A DNA stretch of 64,000 bases, taken from the NCBI GenBank assembly GCA_009843525.1, contig VYDH01000020.1:143742-207741 (forward strand). The letters run 5' to 3'. The position numbers were made by a program, and so were the translations under genes. Shown here in pieces: positions 26,758 through 36,089 of this stretch (within the stretch, counting starts at the first letter, position 1; each line of letters starts with the position of its first letter). Origin of the DNA: Acidimicrobiales bacterium. Lineage in GTDB: Bacteria > Actinomycetota > Acidimicrobiia > Acidimicrobiales > Poriferisodalaceae. The notes beneath the pieces were generated by a model. The model saw only the letters and a program-made list of their open reading frames with translations. It was not told where the DNA came from and ran no database searches.

Positions 26758-29700
26758 ATGAGCGACGAAGACTCACCGACCCATACTCCGAACCGGGGCG
26801 CGCCGGCGCTTCAGCAGCTCGCGCCTGTCGATGACATCGCTCGCAACGGCGACATCTCGGATTCCGCCACAGGGTCCAACGGCACAGGGCGCAATGGCCC
26901 CGGGCTCATCGGCACAGGGGTCTCTGCGCTCGCAACGATGCGCTGGTCCCAGATAGCGCGTCTTGTCTGGGCCGAGGCGCAAGGCACCGCCGGGAACGAC
27001 GACGTCGCCGCGCTGGAGACCGACCGGCTGCGCTGGGAACGAGTTCTTCTGGATCTGCTCGACCAGACGGAATCCTCGCTGTCGGGGGCCCGACGGCTGC
27101 CCCGGCCGATCCGCCGGCAAGTCGTGCGAGACTTCGAAACCGATTTCTCCGAGCTTGCCGCTGCCTACGAGCGCCTGACGGGCCTCGATGCCACCGAGTC
27201 GCCCGATGACGCAGCCTCGGATCCAGGCACCGGCGATGCCGCAGCAGGTCCGCTGCCCGAACCGGCCGCACTGCAGCTGTCGTGGCAACCGGGCCGGATC
27301 GTTGCGTGGGCCGCAGGCGCCGGCACCGAGCCCGACCCCACAGATCGGATCATGGACCGCCTGGTGGCCACCGGAGCCCCAGACAGCGTCTGGCGCCCCC
27401 ATCCGAACATCAAGCTGCCGGGCGGGATGAGCGCCGAGGCACTGGTGGCTGATGTCGGCGACGTCCTGGGCTGGCTGGTCGGCCTCAACGGTCCGGCGGC
27501 CAGCAGCTCGGCCGGCTCATCGCCCACATCCGGGAGCTCTCCCGCTGAGCTGGCCGGCAGCGATCCAGCCAGCGACGACGAATCCCTGCACGGCAACGAG
27601 CAGATCGATGCTGCCGAGAGCAGCCCGAACGGCGACCTTCTGCTCGGTGCCAGCGCACTCTGGCTGCGAACCGCGGCCAGGACGGCGGTGGAACTGGTGG
27701 CGGGAGGGCGAACGGTGCCCCGGCTCCACCGAGTCCGCAAGCGCCGCAACCGCAAGCGGCCCGACACCGCGGAATTCTCAGTGCAGTGGCAGCCGGCCTC
27801 GCCGCCAGCAGATCGACTGGCGGCGCTCATCGACTGCCTGCCAGGTGCAGTGGCCGCACCCGAACCCAAGTCAGAGGCGCGCACCACGGTGCAGTCGGCC
27901 CTGTCCGGCATGGTCGACGCGATTGTGACAAGTGCCGCGAAGCGGCTCGATGTTCCTGCGGCATCGCCCGAGCCTCGGAGCCGGGCGGAGATGGCCGAGG
28001 CCTTCCTGGCGTATCTCGACGGCACCCGCTTTGTCGGCTCGGCAACTCAGGGTTCCGATCTGGCCCGGCGCATCGAGCTGTGGGCCAGGCCGGTGACTGG
28101 TGCCGCCCGGCAATCGCTGGTCGTCCGGTTGGACGAGCCCGACGACGCCGGGGCGTGGCACATGGAGGTGCTCGCCACCAGCCCAGAAGGAGTGACCGAG
28201 CCCGTCGAGGTCGCGATGGTGAGCGGCGTCAGCTCGCATCGCACCGAAGTGCGCGATCAGCTCACCCGCCTCGAACGGCTGCTGCCGGTGCTGATGCGGC
28301 CCGGCGGCAAACGGCGCGGCGAAGTGATCCTCAGCCAGGACGAGGCGTGGGAGCTGATGTCGGTGACGGGGCCGGCGCTGCAGTCCGCGGGCTTCAAGGT
28401 CGAGGTGCCGAACCTCTCCCGCGAGCGCCCGGCCCCTTCGCTCCGACTCACCGCCGCCGAGGACGCCGACAGCGCCCTGGGGGCACAGCAGCTCACCGCC
28501 GTGAGCTGGACAGCGGTCTTCGGAGACGTGGAGCTGACCGCAGATCAGATTCATGAACTGGCCTCCCAAGCACGGCCGCTTGTACGCGACCGGGGCCAGT
28601 GGATCGCGCTGGATCACGCCGACCTCGCCGAGGCGGCCGCCGCGCTCGCCGAGCGCGCAGAGGTCACTGCCCTCACCGGATCGCAGATGCTGCGCCAGGT
28701 ACTGGGCCTCGAGGGCCCGTCGGTGCGCGGCGGCATCACCATCTCCGGCAGCGGCTGGGCGGCCGATCTGCTGCGCTCCGCGTCGGAGATCTCGTCCGCG
28801 CCCCGGGCCAGCCCCGAGGGTTTCGTAGGCGAGCTGCGCAACTACCAGGCCGAGGCGGTTGCCTGGCTGGAATTCCTGGACGGAGCCGGCCTCGGGGGCT
28901 GTCTCGCCTTGGACATGGGCCTGGGGAAAACCCCCACGGTGCTCGCTCGTATTGCTGCAGACCAGCAACAGGGCCCGGCTCTGGTCATCGCGCCGCCGGC
29001 CGTCGTCAGCAACTGGGCAGCCGAAGCGGCGCGCTTCACACCGGGGCTGTCGACGATCATTCATCACGGCCCCGCCCGGCGTGAGCCCGCAGAGCTGGTC
29101 GAGGCGCTGCGCGAGAGCGCCGGCACTGATGACCATGATGCGGCCGAGAACGGGCAGATCGATGTGGTGATCACCACATATGGCACTGCCGTGCGCGACA
29201 TCGACGCCCTCCAGGAGGTGCACTGGGACCGGATCGTGGTTGATGAGGCGCAGGTCATCAAGAACCACACCAGCGAGACCGCCAAGCAGCTGCGCCGGCT
29301 GTCAGCCCGGATCCGCCTTGCCTTGACCGGGACCCCCATCGAGAACGGCCTCGGCGACCTCTGGGCGATCATGGACTTCTGCAATCCAGGCCTGGTCGGC
29401 TCCAGAACACCCTTCATCGCACAGTTGCAGCGTCCCGGCGACGCACGCGGCGCCGCCGAATCGGCCTTGCATGCGCTCAATGGCGTGCTGGTTTTCCGTC
29501 GGACCAAGGCAGAGCCGCAGATCGCGGCCGAGCTGCCCGACCGCATTGACGAGCTCGCGCACTGCGCAATGACACCAGAGCAGATCGGCCTGTACCAAGC
29601 AGTGCTCGACCAGCTGATCGTCGACACGGCGGAGAGCGAGCAAGCGGGCGAGAGGCGCAAGGGGGCGGTGCTGGCCGCCATTACGGCCCTCAAGCAGATC

Positions 29701-30366
29701 TGTAACCATCCGCTCAACTACCGGCCCGACGACATCGACGAGCAGATCGAGGGGCGCAGCGGCAAACTCGACCGGCTGCACGAGATTCTCGAGGCGGTCT
29801 TCGCAGCGGGGGAGCGGGCGCTGGTGTTCACGCACTTCGCCACCTGGGGCGAGCGGCTGGCCGCTCATCTGACACGGCGGACCGGCCTGCAAATCGACTG
29901 CTACCACGGCGGGCTCGGTCGCTCTGCCCGCGATCGCATGGTGCGACGCTTCCAGTCCGAGGACGGGCCCGGGGCGATGGTGCTCTCGCTCAAGGCAGGC
30001 GGCACGGGCTTGAACCTGACCGCGGCGAGTCATGTGGTGCTCTACGACCGCTGGTGGAACCCCGCTGTCGAGGACCAGGCTCGCGACCGGGCATGGCGCA
30101 TCGGTCAGACACGCACGGTCATCTGCCACCGCCTGGTCTGTCCAGGCACGGTGGACGAGCGGGTGGAGGAGGTCGTGGCCGGCAAACGGCGCATCGCCGA
30201 CATGGTGCTGCCGAAGTCCAGCTCGATCGGCGATCTCGACACTGAGCAACTCCGGCACGCCTTGGGCATCGATCCTGATGCCCTCCTCGCCGACGATTCC
30301 AACGGGATTGACACCAGCACGCCCCCGGTGGCAGAGCCGGTTCCGACAAGCGCAGGTGGGTCATGA
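26758..30366 (+). CDS. SNF2-family DNA helicase/ATPase (HepA-like)
   Basis: About 1200 residues. The first 680 are divergent and rich in acidic and serine stretches, with a basic patch RVRKRRNRKR near 330. The C-terminal half is a Swi2/Snf2 motor: Walker A DMGLGKTP near 722, DEAQ box VVDEAQVIKNH near 828, TGTPIENGLGDLW, then the helicase C domain with LVFTHFATWGERL, LSLKAGGTGLNLT and DRAWRIGQ. It probably remodels DNA-protein or RNA polymerase complexes. ATG 26758 is preferred; a GTG 18 bases upstream is possible. It ends in an ATGA overlap with a small gene. The 247 bases before it hold no convincing gene. Confidence 0.85.
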   Translation: MSDEDSPTHTPNRGAPALQQLAPVDDIARNGDISDSATGSNGTGRNGPGLIGTGVSALATMRWSQIARLVWAEAQGTAGNDDVAALETDRLRWERVLLDLLDQTESSLSGARRLPRPIRRQVVRDFETDFSELAAAYERLTGLDATESPDDAASDPGTGDAAAGPLPEPAALQLSWQPGRIVAWAAGAGTEPDPTDRIMDRLVATGAPDSVWRPHPNIKLPGGMSAEALVADVGDVLGWLVGLNGPAASSSAGSSPTSGSSPAELAGSDPASDDESLHGNEQIDAAESSPNGDLLLGASALWLRTAARTAVELVAGGRTVPRLHRVRKRRNRKRPDTAEFSVQWQPASPPADRLAALIDCLPGAVAAPEPKSEARTTVQSALSGMVDAIVTSAAKRLDVPAASPEPRSRAEMAEAFLAYLDGTRFVGSATQGSDLARRIELWARPVTGAARQSLVVRLDEPDDAGAWHMEVLATSPEGVTEPVEVAMVSGVSSHRTEVRDQLTRLERLLPVLMRPGGKRRGEVILSQDEAWELMSVTGPALQSAGFKVEVPNLSRERPAPSLRLTAAEDADSALGAQQLTAVSWTAVFGDVELTADQIHELASQARPLVRDRGQWIALDHADLAEAAAALAERAEVTALTGSQMLRQVLGLEGPSVRGGITISGSGWAADLLRSASEISSAPRASPEGFVGELRNYQAEAVAWLEFLDGAGLGGCLALDMGLGKTPTVLARIAADQQQGPALVIAPPAVVSNWAAEAARFTPGLSTIIHHGPARREPAELVEALRESAGTDDHDAAENGQIDVVITTYGTAVRDIDALQEVHWDRIVVDEAQVIKNHTSETAKQLRRLSARIRLALTGTPIENGLGDLWAIMDFCNPGLVGSRTPFIAQLQRPGDARGAAESALHALNGVLVFRRTKAEPQIAAELPDRIDELAHCAMTPEQIGLYQAVLDQLIVDTAESEQAGERRKGAVLAAITALKQICNHPLNYRPDDIDEQIEGRSGKLDRLHEILEAVFAAGERALVFTHFATWGERLAAHLTRRTGLQIDCYHGGLGRSARDRMVRRFQSEDGPGAMVLSLKAGGTGLNLTAASHVVLYDRWWNPAVEDQARDRAWRIGQTRTVICHRLVCPGTVDERVEEVVAGKRRIADMVLPKSSSIGDLDTEQLRHALGIDPDALLADDSNGIDTSTPPVAEPVPTSAGGS

Positions 30367-30776
30367 GCAATCGCCGTCGACGCAAGACGTCGCGTACCCG
30401 CCGCATCGACGGTGCCGAGGTCCAGCAACGGCAGGCCGCTGAGGCGAGTGCAGCGTTCTGGCATGGAGCCGCTGGCGTGACGCCGTCGCCAGAACAGCCT
30501 GATGCCGCCGCCAATGGAACGGCAGACGGATCGGCGATCGCCGACGCTGGACCGGGACAACTGCCCGACATTCTCACTGAGGCGCGCCGCATCTCGGTCA
30601 CGACCGATCCGACGTCGACCGTGCGCTCGCTCGGCAAACCGCCTCTGGCGGGACGCGAGGCAGCCGCCGAGCACTACTTCGAAGCCGTCTACCAGCGTGC
30701 CGTCGCAATGGCCGGCGCACTGGCGGCAGCAGGGGACCTGTTCGCTTCAGACGACGAGGAGTTCACAACGTCCTGA
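30363..30776 (+). CDS. Small protein coupled to the SNF2 helicase, function unknown
   Basis: A 137-residue protein with a basic start (MSNRRRRKTSRTRRIDG), an Ala/Pro-rich middle, a short segment RSLGKPPLAGREAAAEHYFEAVYQRAVAM split over two helices, and an acidic end (DLFASDDEEF). I do not recognise a family. The ATG overlaps the helicase stop by four bases, so the two are translated together. It may be an accessory factor of the helicase (inference). Confidence 0.65.
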   Translation: MSNRRRRKTSRTRRIDGAEVQQRQAAEASAAFWHGAAGVTPSPEQPDAAANGTADGSAIADAGPGQLPDILTEARRISVTTDPTSTVRSLGKPPLAGREAAAEHYFEAVYQRAVAMAGALAAAGDLFASDDEEFTTS

Positions 30777-30831
30777 GCGCTGTTCAGACAGCCGGTCCGC
30801 TGTGCCTCGACATGCACGGACCCAGTCGACG

Positions 30832-32445
30832 TCACCCGAGCTTGATGCCCTCGTAGCCGCCAGCGGCGATCGCGTCGACCTTGGCCCGGTAGCGGGGCGC
30901 TCCGCCGAAATAGGCCTGGTAGCGCACGCTGCCCTCTTGGTGGCCGGCAACGTTGGAGTTGTAGCCGGTGAACCAGCCCTTGCTGCGTCGGAACAGCATT
31001 CGCTCATGGGCACGGATGACCTCGTTCACCCACTCCTGCTCGGCCTCGAGTTTCGCCTCGACCCTGCTGTAGCCGTTCTCGAGTGCATAGGTCACCAAGT
31101 CGGTGACCCAATCCACTCCGGTCTCGATCGCCCTGGGGAAGTTCGTCGACCCGGACACGCTCTGGGGTCCGGCCACCATGAACAGGTTGGGGAACCCGTG
31201 CGACAGCACGCCGAGGTACGTGCTGGGTCCGTCCCGCCAGCGCTCGCCGAGCGAGGCACCGTCGACCCCGAGAATCTCCACGCGGTCATACGCTCCGGTG
31301 ATGGCGTCGAACCCGGTGGCATAGACGATCAGATCGAGGTCGTAGTGAGCGCCGCTGGTCTGGATGCCAGACCGTGTGAAGTGCTCGATCGGCGTCTCGC
31401 GCAGATCGACCAACTCCACGTTGGGACGGTTGTAGGCCTCGAAGTAGTGGGTTTCCAACGGCAGGCGCTGGAGCCCGAAGCCATGGTCTGTCGGGATCAG
31501 CTTCTCAGCCACGGCGGGATCGTCGACCCGGCCGCGAATACGGTCGGCGATGTAGTCGGACAATTCCCGATTTGCAGTCTCATCGAAGAAGATCTCCGCG
31601 AAGTTCGCGGCCAGGATGGCGAAGCCAGACTGCGAGTAGAGCTCATCCCAGAAGGCGCGGCGCTCGGCCGCGCTCATGTCCCAGAATCCCCACCGTGGCA
31701 CATGCTCGAAGCCGCCGGGCGAGGCTGCGCAGTTGGCGAAGATCTCGTCGTAGCGCCCCCGGATCTCGTCCATCTCGTCGTCGCTGATCGGCGAGTTGTT
31801 GAGCGGGGTGCTCCAGTTGGGCCGGCGCTGGAACACCTTGAGCTCCGCAACCACCTCAGCGATCTCGGCGATCACCTGGATGCCCGTCGCCCCGGTGCCG
31901 ATGACGCCGACCCGCCGCCCCTCGAGCGCGACCGGCTCGGCAGGCCAGAAGAAGGTGTGGAATGCGTCGCCCTCGAATGCGTCCATGCCTTCGTAGCTCG
32001 GCAGCGTCGGTGCCGACAGGGGGCCGAGGCTGGTGATGACGAAGCGCGCCGTATGCGAACTGCCGTCGCTGAGCCGCAGATGCCAGTGCCGGGCGCTGTC
32101 GTCCCACGCCATCCGCTCGACCCTCGAACCGAAGCGCATATGGCGACGAAGGTCGAACTTGTCGACCACGAAATTCAGATAGCGCAGATTCTCCGGCTGA
32201 GACGAGAAGCGCTCCTTCCAGTGCCACTCGTCGAGCACCTCCTTCGAGAAGGAGTACCCGTACGTGTAGCTCTCGGAGTCGAACCGGCAGCCCGGGTAGC
32301 GATTGCGGTACCACGTGCCGCCGAGGTCATCTTCGCCCTCGAGGACGACAGCGTCGATGCCGAGATCGACCAGCCGCTTGATCTGGTAGATGCCGGACAC
32401 GCCGGCGCCCAGCACCACGACATCGCTGTGCCGCGCACGGTTCAT
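30832..32445 (-). CDS. Flavin monooxygenase of the Baeyer-Villiger type
   Basis: A 537-residue two-Rossmann-fold flavoprotein. FAD loop GAGVSG lies at residues 13-18, the Baeyer-Villiger fingerprint FEGDAFHTFFWP at 157-168 (pattern FxGxxxHxxxWP), and the NADPH loop GTGATG at 183-188. DLIVYATGFDAITGAYDR near 390 matches the second flavin motif. Such enzymes insert oxygen into ketones using NADPH and O2; the ketone is unknown. It starts three bases after the stop of the DsbA-like gene and is the last member of a three-gene minus-strand operon. Confidence 0.9.
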   Translation of the reverse strand: MNRARHSDVVVLGAGVSGIYQIKRLVDLGIDAVVLEGEDDLGGTWYRNRYPGCRFDSESYTYGYSFSKEVLDEWHWKERFSSQPENLRYLNFVVDKFDLRRHMRFGSRVERMAWDDSARHWHLRLSDGSSHTARFVITSLGPLSAPTLPSYEGMDAFEGDAFHTFFWPAEPVALEGRRVGVIGTGATGIQVIAEIAEVVAELKVFQRRPNWSTPLNNSPISDDEMDEIRGRYDEIFANCAASPGGFEHVPRWGFWDMSAAERRAFWDELYSQSGFAILAANFAEIFFDETANRELSDYIADRIRGRVDDPAVAEKLIPTDHGFGLQRLPLETHYFEAYNRPNVELVDLRETPIEHFTRSGIQTSGAHYDLDLIVYATGFDAITGAYDRVEILGVDGASLGERWRDGPSTYLGVLSHGFPNLFMVAGPQSVSGSTNFPRAIETGVDWVTDLVTYALENGYSRVEAKLEAEQEWVNEVIRAHERMLFRRSKGWFTGYNSNVAGHQEGSVRYQAYFGGAPRYRAKVDAIAAGGYEGIKLG

Positions 32446-32448
32446 TGA

Positions 32449-33162
32449 TCAGTCCGCTGCCGCAGGCTCGAAGCCGACTTCCTTGCCGCGGTTGATGCTC
32501 ACCCAATCGCGTGCCTCGAGGTACGGCCTGAAGGTGTCGAAGATCTTCTTCTCGTCGCGCGGCATGTGCTGGATCTCGTACAGGTGCGGGAATTCCAGCC
32601 AGCCGATGACGAGTTCCCACATGCGCAGCGCTGCTTCGCCAACTGGCGGGTCGAGCAGCACGGGTCCGAAGATCGCCGTGTCGCCGAAGTACAGCGTCGG
32701 CACCCCGAAACCGCCCGAGTCGACAACCCGTTGATGCTCGGCCTTGATCTCGTCGTGGGTGCTCTGGTCGTCGATGGAAAGCTCGACGATGCCAGGATCG
32801 GCACCGATCTGTTCGAGCAGGTGCCGGGCCACGTCGGGATTGTGGGGACGGTTGCCGTCCACATGGAGGGCCTCGCCCGACACCGCGTACCACTGGTCGA
32901 GCAGGTCCATCGATTCGCGCCGCAGGATCGCGCCGATGCGCATCATCGACCAGCCGTAGCTCCAGTCGCGCTCCCAGGGATGTTTCTTGCCCTCGCGCAG
33001 GTTCACCTCTTCGAGACTGAAGAACTTCCAGTTCACGGTCAGCCCGAGCTGGTCGCGCACGTCACGCATCCAGATGGAGGTCTGGTACGCCCACGGGCAC
33101 ATCACGTCGAAGTGAAAGTCGACCTCGGTGGGGCCGTCGTAGGTCTCAGGAGTGATGGTCAT
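32449..33162 (-). CDS. DsbA-family (thioredoxin-fold) protein, mycothiol-enzyme-like
   Basis: A 237-residue protein opening with VDFHFDVMCPWAYQTSIWM, like the actinobacterial DsbA-like oxidoreductases that work with mycothiol. The active-site motif is CPWA, so only one of the two usual cysteines is present (Cys22). It ends with helices around FGVPTLYFGDTAIFGP, the cis-Pro region. A redox or conjugation step on a toxic organic compound is plausible. It sits between an amidohydrolase and a monooxygenase gene. ATG 33162 is chosen 11 bases after the upstream stop. Confidence 0.8.
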   Translation of the reverse strand: MTITPETYDGPTEVDFHFDVMCPWAYQTSIWMRDVRDQLGLTVNWKFFSLEEVNLREGKKHPWERDWSYGWSMMRIGAILRRESMDLLDQWYAVSGEALHVDGNRPHNPDVARHLLEQIGADPGIVELSIDDQSTHDEIKAEHQRVVDSGGFGVPTLYFGDTAIFGPVLLDPPVGEAALRMWELVIGWLEFPHLYEIQHMPRDEKKIFDTFRPYLEARDWVSINRGKEVGFEPAAAD

Positions 33163-33173
33163 GAGATCACCGC

Positions 33174-34910
33174 TCAGCCGCGGCCGTGGCGCAGCAGGCG
33201 GCCCGGGGTTGCGCCGGTGCATTCGCCGGATTCGAAGGTGACCTCGCCGTTGACGATGATCTGGTCGTAGCCCTTGGCACGTTGCACCCGGCGCCATTCG
33301 CCGCCCGGCAGGTCGTGCTCGACGTTGCCGATCCACGGCGGGTCGATCTCGAGCTCTTCCATGTCGTAGACCACCACGTCGGCGGCGGCGCCCTCGCGCA
33401 GCGTGCCCCGATCCTTGAAGCCGGCAGCATGGGCGGCCAGCGCCGAGAGACGGTAGTGCGCTTCCTCCAGTGTCACGGTGCCTTCGTCGCGCACCAGCCA
33501 CGTCAGGAAGTCGGTGGTATAGGAGCCGCCGCTGAAGAACTTGGTGTGTGCGCCGCCATCGGAGACACCGGGGATGGCATACGGCGACTGCATCATCTCG
33601 CCCATGAACTCAGCGTTCGAGCCCTTGTCGGGCCCCAGGAACTCCACGTTGAGATCGCCCTGCAGGGACAGGTCCAGCATGACCTCGACGGGGTGCTTGC
33701 CTTGTTCTTCGGCGAGATCACCGACGGAGCGGCCCACGTACTGCTGCATATCAGCCTGGCGATTGACGCCCTGGACGACTAGGCCCTTGGGGTTGCCGCC
33801 CACGCCTGCCTGGATCACCTGCAGCCGGCGGTCGGCTTCCTCAGCCTCGTCCACCAGCGCCTTGCGCAGCTCCGGATCGGACATCTTTTCGATCTTCTCC
33901 TCCTTGGAGCCCGTGGTGACCGCTCGCCAGGCGGGGGAGGCGTCGTAGAGGTTCCAGTGCTCGAGCGTGAAGGCGAAACCTGCGCGCCCGGTGCCGCACT
34001 GTGCGTAGATCGGCAGGTCTTGGTTCCAGCACTTGTCGATCCAGCGCAGCGGCCGGCGATGCACCTCGGGATCCTTGCGGGCGGGCGCTACCACGTTGTG
34101 CAGGATCGGCCGCTGGGCGGCGCCCGCGAGCACCTCGAGGAACTTGATGTCGGCCCGGATATCGCCGGTGCCCTGGGTGATCTGGATGAAGCCCTCGTCC
34201 CGCTCGGCCAGCACGCGCGCCAGGTTCAGGATGTCCTCGTCGCACATGATGTCGGTGACCATGGGGGAGCCGTCGAAGTCGGCCTGCACGCTGTCTGGGC
34301 CGAGGCGCTGGATGGAGAAGCCGCAGAGCCCCGCATCCATGCCCTCGTGCAGGAGGCGGGCCATCTCCTTGCGCTCGGCTTCGGAAGCCGGCTCGCCCGC
34401 CTTGGCCTTGTCGAGGCCCATGACGTAGGTCATCAGCGATGCCGTGGGCATGTACTGGATGACGTTGACGCCTTTGGGGGCACGGTCCAGCGAGTCCAAG
34501 TACTCGGGGATGGTCTCCCAGTCCCAGTCCATACCCAGTCTCATCGACTCATAGGGGATCGCCTCGGTACGAGTCATGGTGAGCATGGAACGATCGCGAA
34601 ACTCGGGCTTGACCGGGGCGAAGCCGAACCCGCAATTGCCGAGCACCACCGAGGTCACCCCGTGGTAGCCCGAGATGGTGCACCACGGATCCCAGCGAAT
34701 CTGGGCGTCGTAGTGGGTGTGCAGGTCGACAAAGCCGGGCGCCACGATCTTGCCGGCGGCGTCGATCACCCGTTTCGAGGCTCCCTGCGGCCGGCCGCCG
34801 AGCTGGGCCACCTTGCCGTCGCGGATCCAGACGTCGCCCTTGTAGCGAGGCACCCGGGTGCCGTCGACGACCGTCCCGTCCTTGATGTGAATGTCGAACT
34901 CGGCGCTCAT
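33174..34910 (-). CDS. Amidohydrolase, N-acyl-D-amino-acid deacylase (D-aminoacylase)-like
   Basis: A 578-residue metal-dependent amidohydrolase. The metal motif HTH is at residues 64-66 in GFVDLHTHYDAQIRWDPW, and the C-terminus has SDGGAHTKFFSGG (metal Asp) and the substrate-like motif ALAAHAAGFKDRGTLREGAAADVVV. Family members hydrolyse N-acyl-D-amino acids or other cyclic or amide bonds, so the substrate is open. It starts a three-gene operon with the DsbA-like and monooxygenase genes. Confidence 0.87.
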   Translation of the reverse strand: MSAEFDIHIKDGTVVDGTRVPRYKGDVWIRDGKVAQLGGRPQGASKRVIDAAGKIVAPGFVDLHTHYDAQIRWDPWCTISGYHGVTSVVLGNCGFGFAPVKPEFRDRSMLTMTRTEAIPYESMRLGMDWDWETIPEYLDSLDRAPKGVNVIQYMPTASLMTYVMGLDKAKAGEPASEAERKEMARLLHEGMDAGLCGFSIQRLGPDSVQADFDGSPMVTDIMCDEDILNLARVLAERDEGFIQITQGTGDIRADIKFLEVLAGAAQRPILHNVVAPARKDPEVHRRPLRWIDKCWNQDLPIYAQCGTGRAGFAFTLEHWNLYDASPAWRAVTTGSKEEKIEKMSDPELRKALVDEAEEADRRLQVIQAGVGGNPKGLVVQGVNRQADMQQYVGRSVGDLAEEQGKHPVEVMLDLSLQGDLNVEFLGPDKGSNAEFMGEMMQSPYAIPGVSDGGAHTKFFSGGSYTTDFLTWLVRDEGTVTLEEAHYRLSALAAHAAGFKDRGTLREGAAADVVVYDMEELEIDPPWIGNVEHDLPGGEWRRVQRAKGYDQIIVNGEVTFESGECTGATPGRLLRHGRG

Positions 34911-35019
34911 GGCATGCCCCCGTACTGCTCGGCGTGATCTGACCGCGCCGGTTGCAACTGAGCCCAGCGCCCGTGCAACCGTCTCTTCACGCTACCCGTC
35001 CCGCTCCAGGCCTGCCGGG

Positions 35020-35039
35020 ACGCTGACAGCTCTCAGCGT
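35020..35039. promoter_or_regulatory. Inverted repeat in the divergent gap
   Basis: ACGCTGA (35020-35026) and TCAGCGT (35033-35039) form a perfect 7-bp stem with a 6-base loop. It lies in the 177-base gap between the divergent amidohydrolase and lysozyme-like genes. It may be an operator or a leader hairpin of the rightward gene. Nothing else is visible in the gap. Confidence 0.3.
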
Positions 35040-35087
35040 GTGCCAAGCCATAGGCTCCCGCCTCGTTTGCCGACCCCCCCCAAGGCA

Positions 35088-35942
35088 ATGCGACTTCTCT
35101 CCAGACATCTCAAGCTCGTCACTCTCGTCACGGCGTGCGCCGTCACGGGTCTCCTTCTCGCGCTGATGCTGGGCCTCGGCCGCGCGCCCGACGCCGGCAC
35201 CTGGCCGCCCCAGATGAGCCCATCCGCGCCCGACGCCGCCCAGTCGTCGACGACCGGAAGCCCGACTGCTCTCCGCAGCCCGCTGACAGCCCCGCCGGTC
35301 ATCATCACCACCGGATCCGAGCGGGCGTCACCTCGCAGGGAGGGAGTCGAAACCAATGTGGTCGGCGAGCATCCCAACCTGCCGACCTCGCCCGTTGCGA
35401 CCGCCGACAAACTCGTCGAACCGGGTCAGCAGTTCCGTCGCACGGTGGCTCCGGGAGTGTCATTGGCCTGCGATCGCTATAGATCTCAAGTGCAGAAGGT
35501 AGGGGACTGGGATCCCGACGTCGTCCTCGCGTTGATGTGGCGAGAGTCACGCTGTACTGAACACCTGGTGTCGGTGACCAACGACTGGGGGCTCCTGCAA
35601 CTCAACGCAACCTGCTGGGCGGGCAAGGGCATCGACCGGCTTCCCGACATCGGCCGTTTGCCCGACAACATCACTGCGCCAGAACTGCGCTGCGACGGGA
35701 TCACAACAGCCACCCCGGCGGCACAATGGTGCTTTCATGCCAAGGAAGAAGGAAGACGCACAGGACGTCGACCGTCTTCTCCATGCGACCCATGGCTGCA
35801 ACCGGACACCAACCTCCAGGTTGCGTACGACATGTGGCTCATCCGAGGATGGCAGCCCTGGTGCTTCGATGACAGGAGCCGGGCCACACCAGCCTGCGAA
35901 GCCGCCGCCGATGCACCTGGTCCGCCACCGATCACGGGCTAG
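35088..35942 (+). CDS. Membrane-anchored lysozyme/transglycosylase-like protein
   Basis: A 284-residue protein with an N-terminal signal or anchor segment (LVTLVTACAVTGLLLALML), a Pro/Ser/Thr-rich linker of about 80 residues, then a lytic transglycosylase-like domain. The putative catalytic Glu153 is in ALMWRESRCTEH, and DWGLLQLNA resembles the GLMQ motif of SLT domains. Six or more cysteines in the domain suggest disulfides outside the cell. It probably cuts peptidoglycan. ATG 35088 puts the signal at the N-terminus. The GTG at 35040 would add 16 residues. Confidence 0.7.
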   Translation: MRLLSRHLKLVTLVTACAVTGLLLALMLGLGRAPDAGTWPPQMSPSAPDAAQSSTTGSPTALRSPLTAPPVIITTGSERASPRREGVETNVVGEHPNLPTSPVATADKLVEPGQQFRRTVAPGVSLACDRYRSQVQKVGDWDPDVVLALMWRESRCTEHLVSVTNDWGLLQLNATCWAGKGIDRLPDIGRLPDNITAPELRCDGITTATPAAQWCFHAKEEGRRTGRRPSSPCDPWLQPDTNLQVAYDMWLIRGWQPWCFDDRSRATPACEAAADAPGPPPITG

Positions 35943-36013
35943 CCGCAGCAGGCATCCAGACAACGGGTCGGAGCCGGGCCGCACGGTACGCAATACCGTC
36001 GAATCGATTTGAC

Positions 36014-36054
36014 TTGACATAATGTCTATTATCGGCGTTCTTGGCGCCGATAAT
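36014..36054. terminator. Palindrome and 10-bp hairpin between convergent genes
   Basis: ATTATCGGCG (36028-36037) pairs perfectly with CGCCGATAAT (36045-36054) around a 7-base loop. Just before it, GACATAATGTC (36016-36026) is an 11-bp palindrome inside a TTGACA-containing AT-rich patch. Lying between the lysozyme-like gene and the convergent topoisomerase gene, it may act as a two-way terminator. The double dyad could also be a recombinase or regulator site. Confidence 0.45.
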
Positions 36055-36089
36055 GATTCAGCCTTCGGCGACGGCCACGGCAGGGTGCT

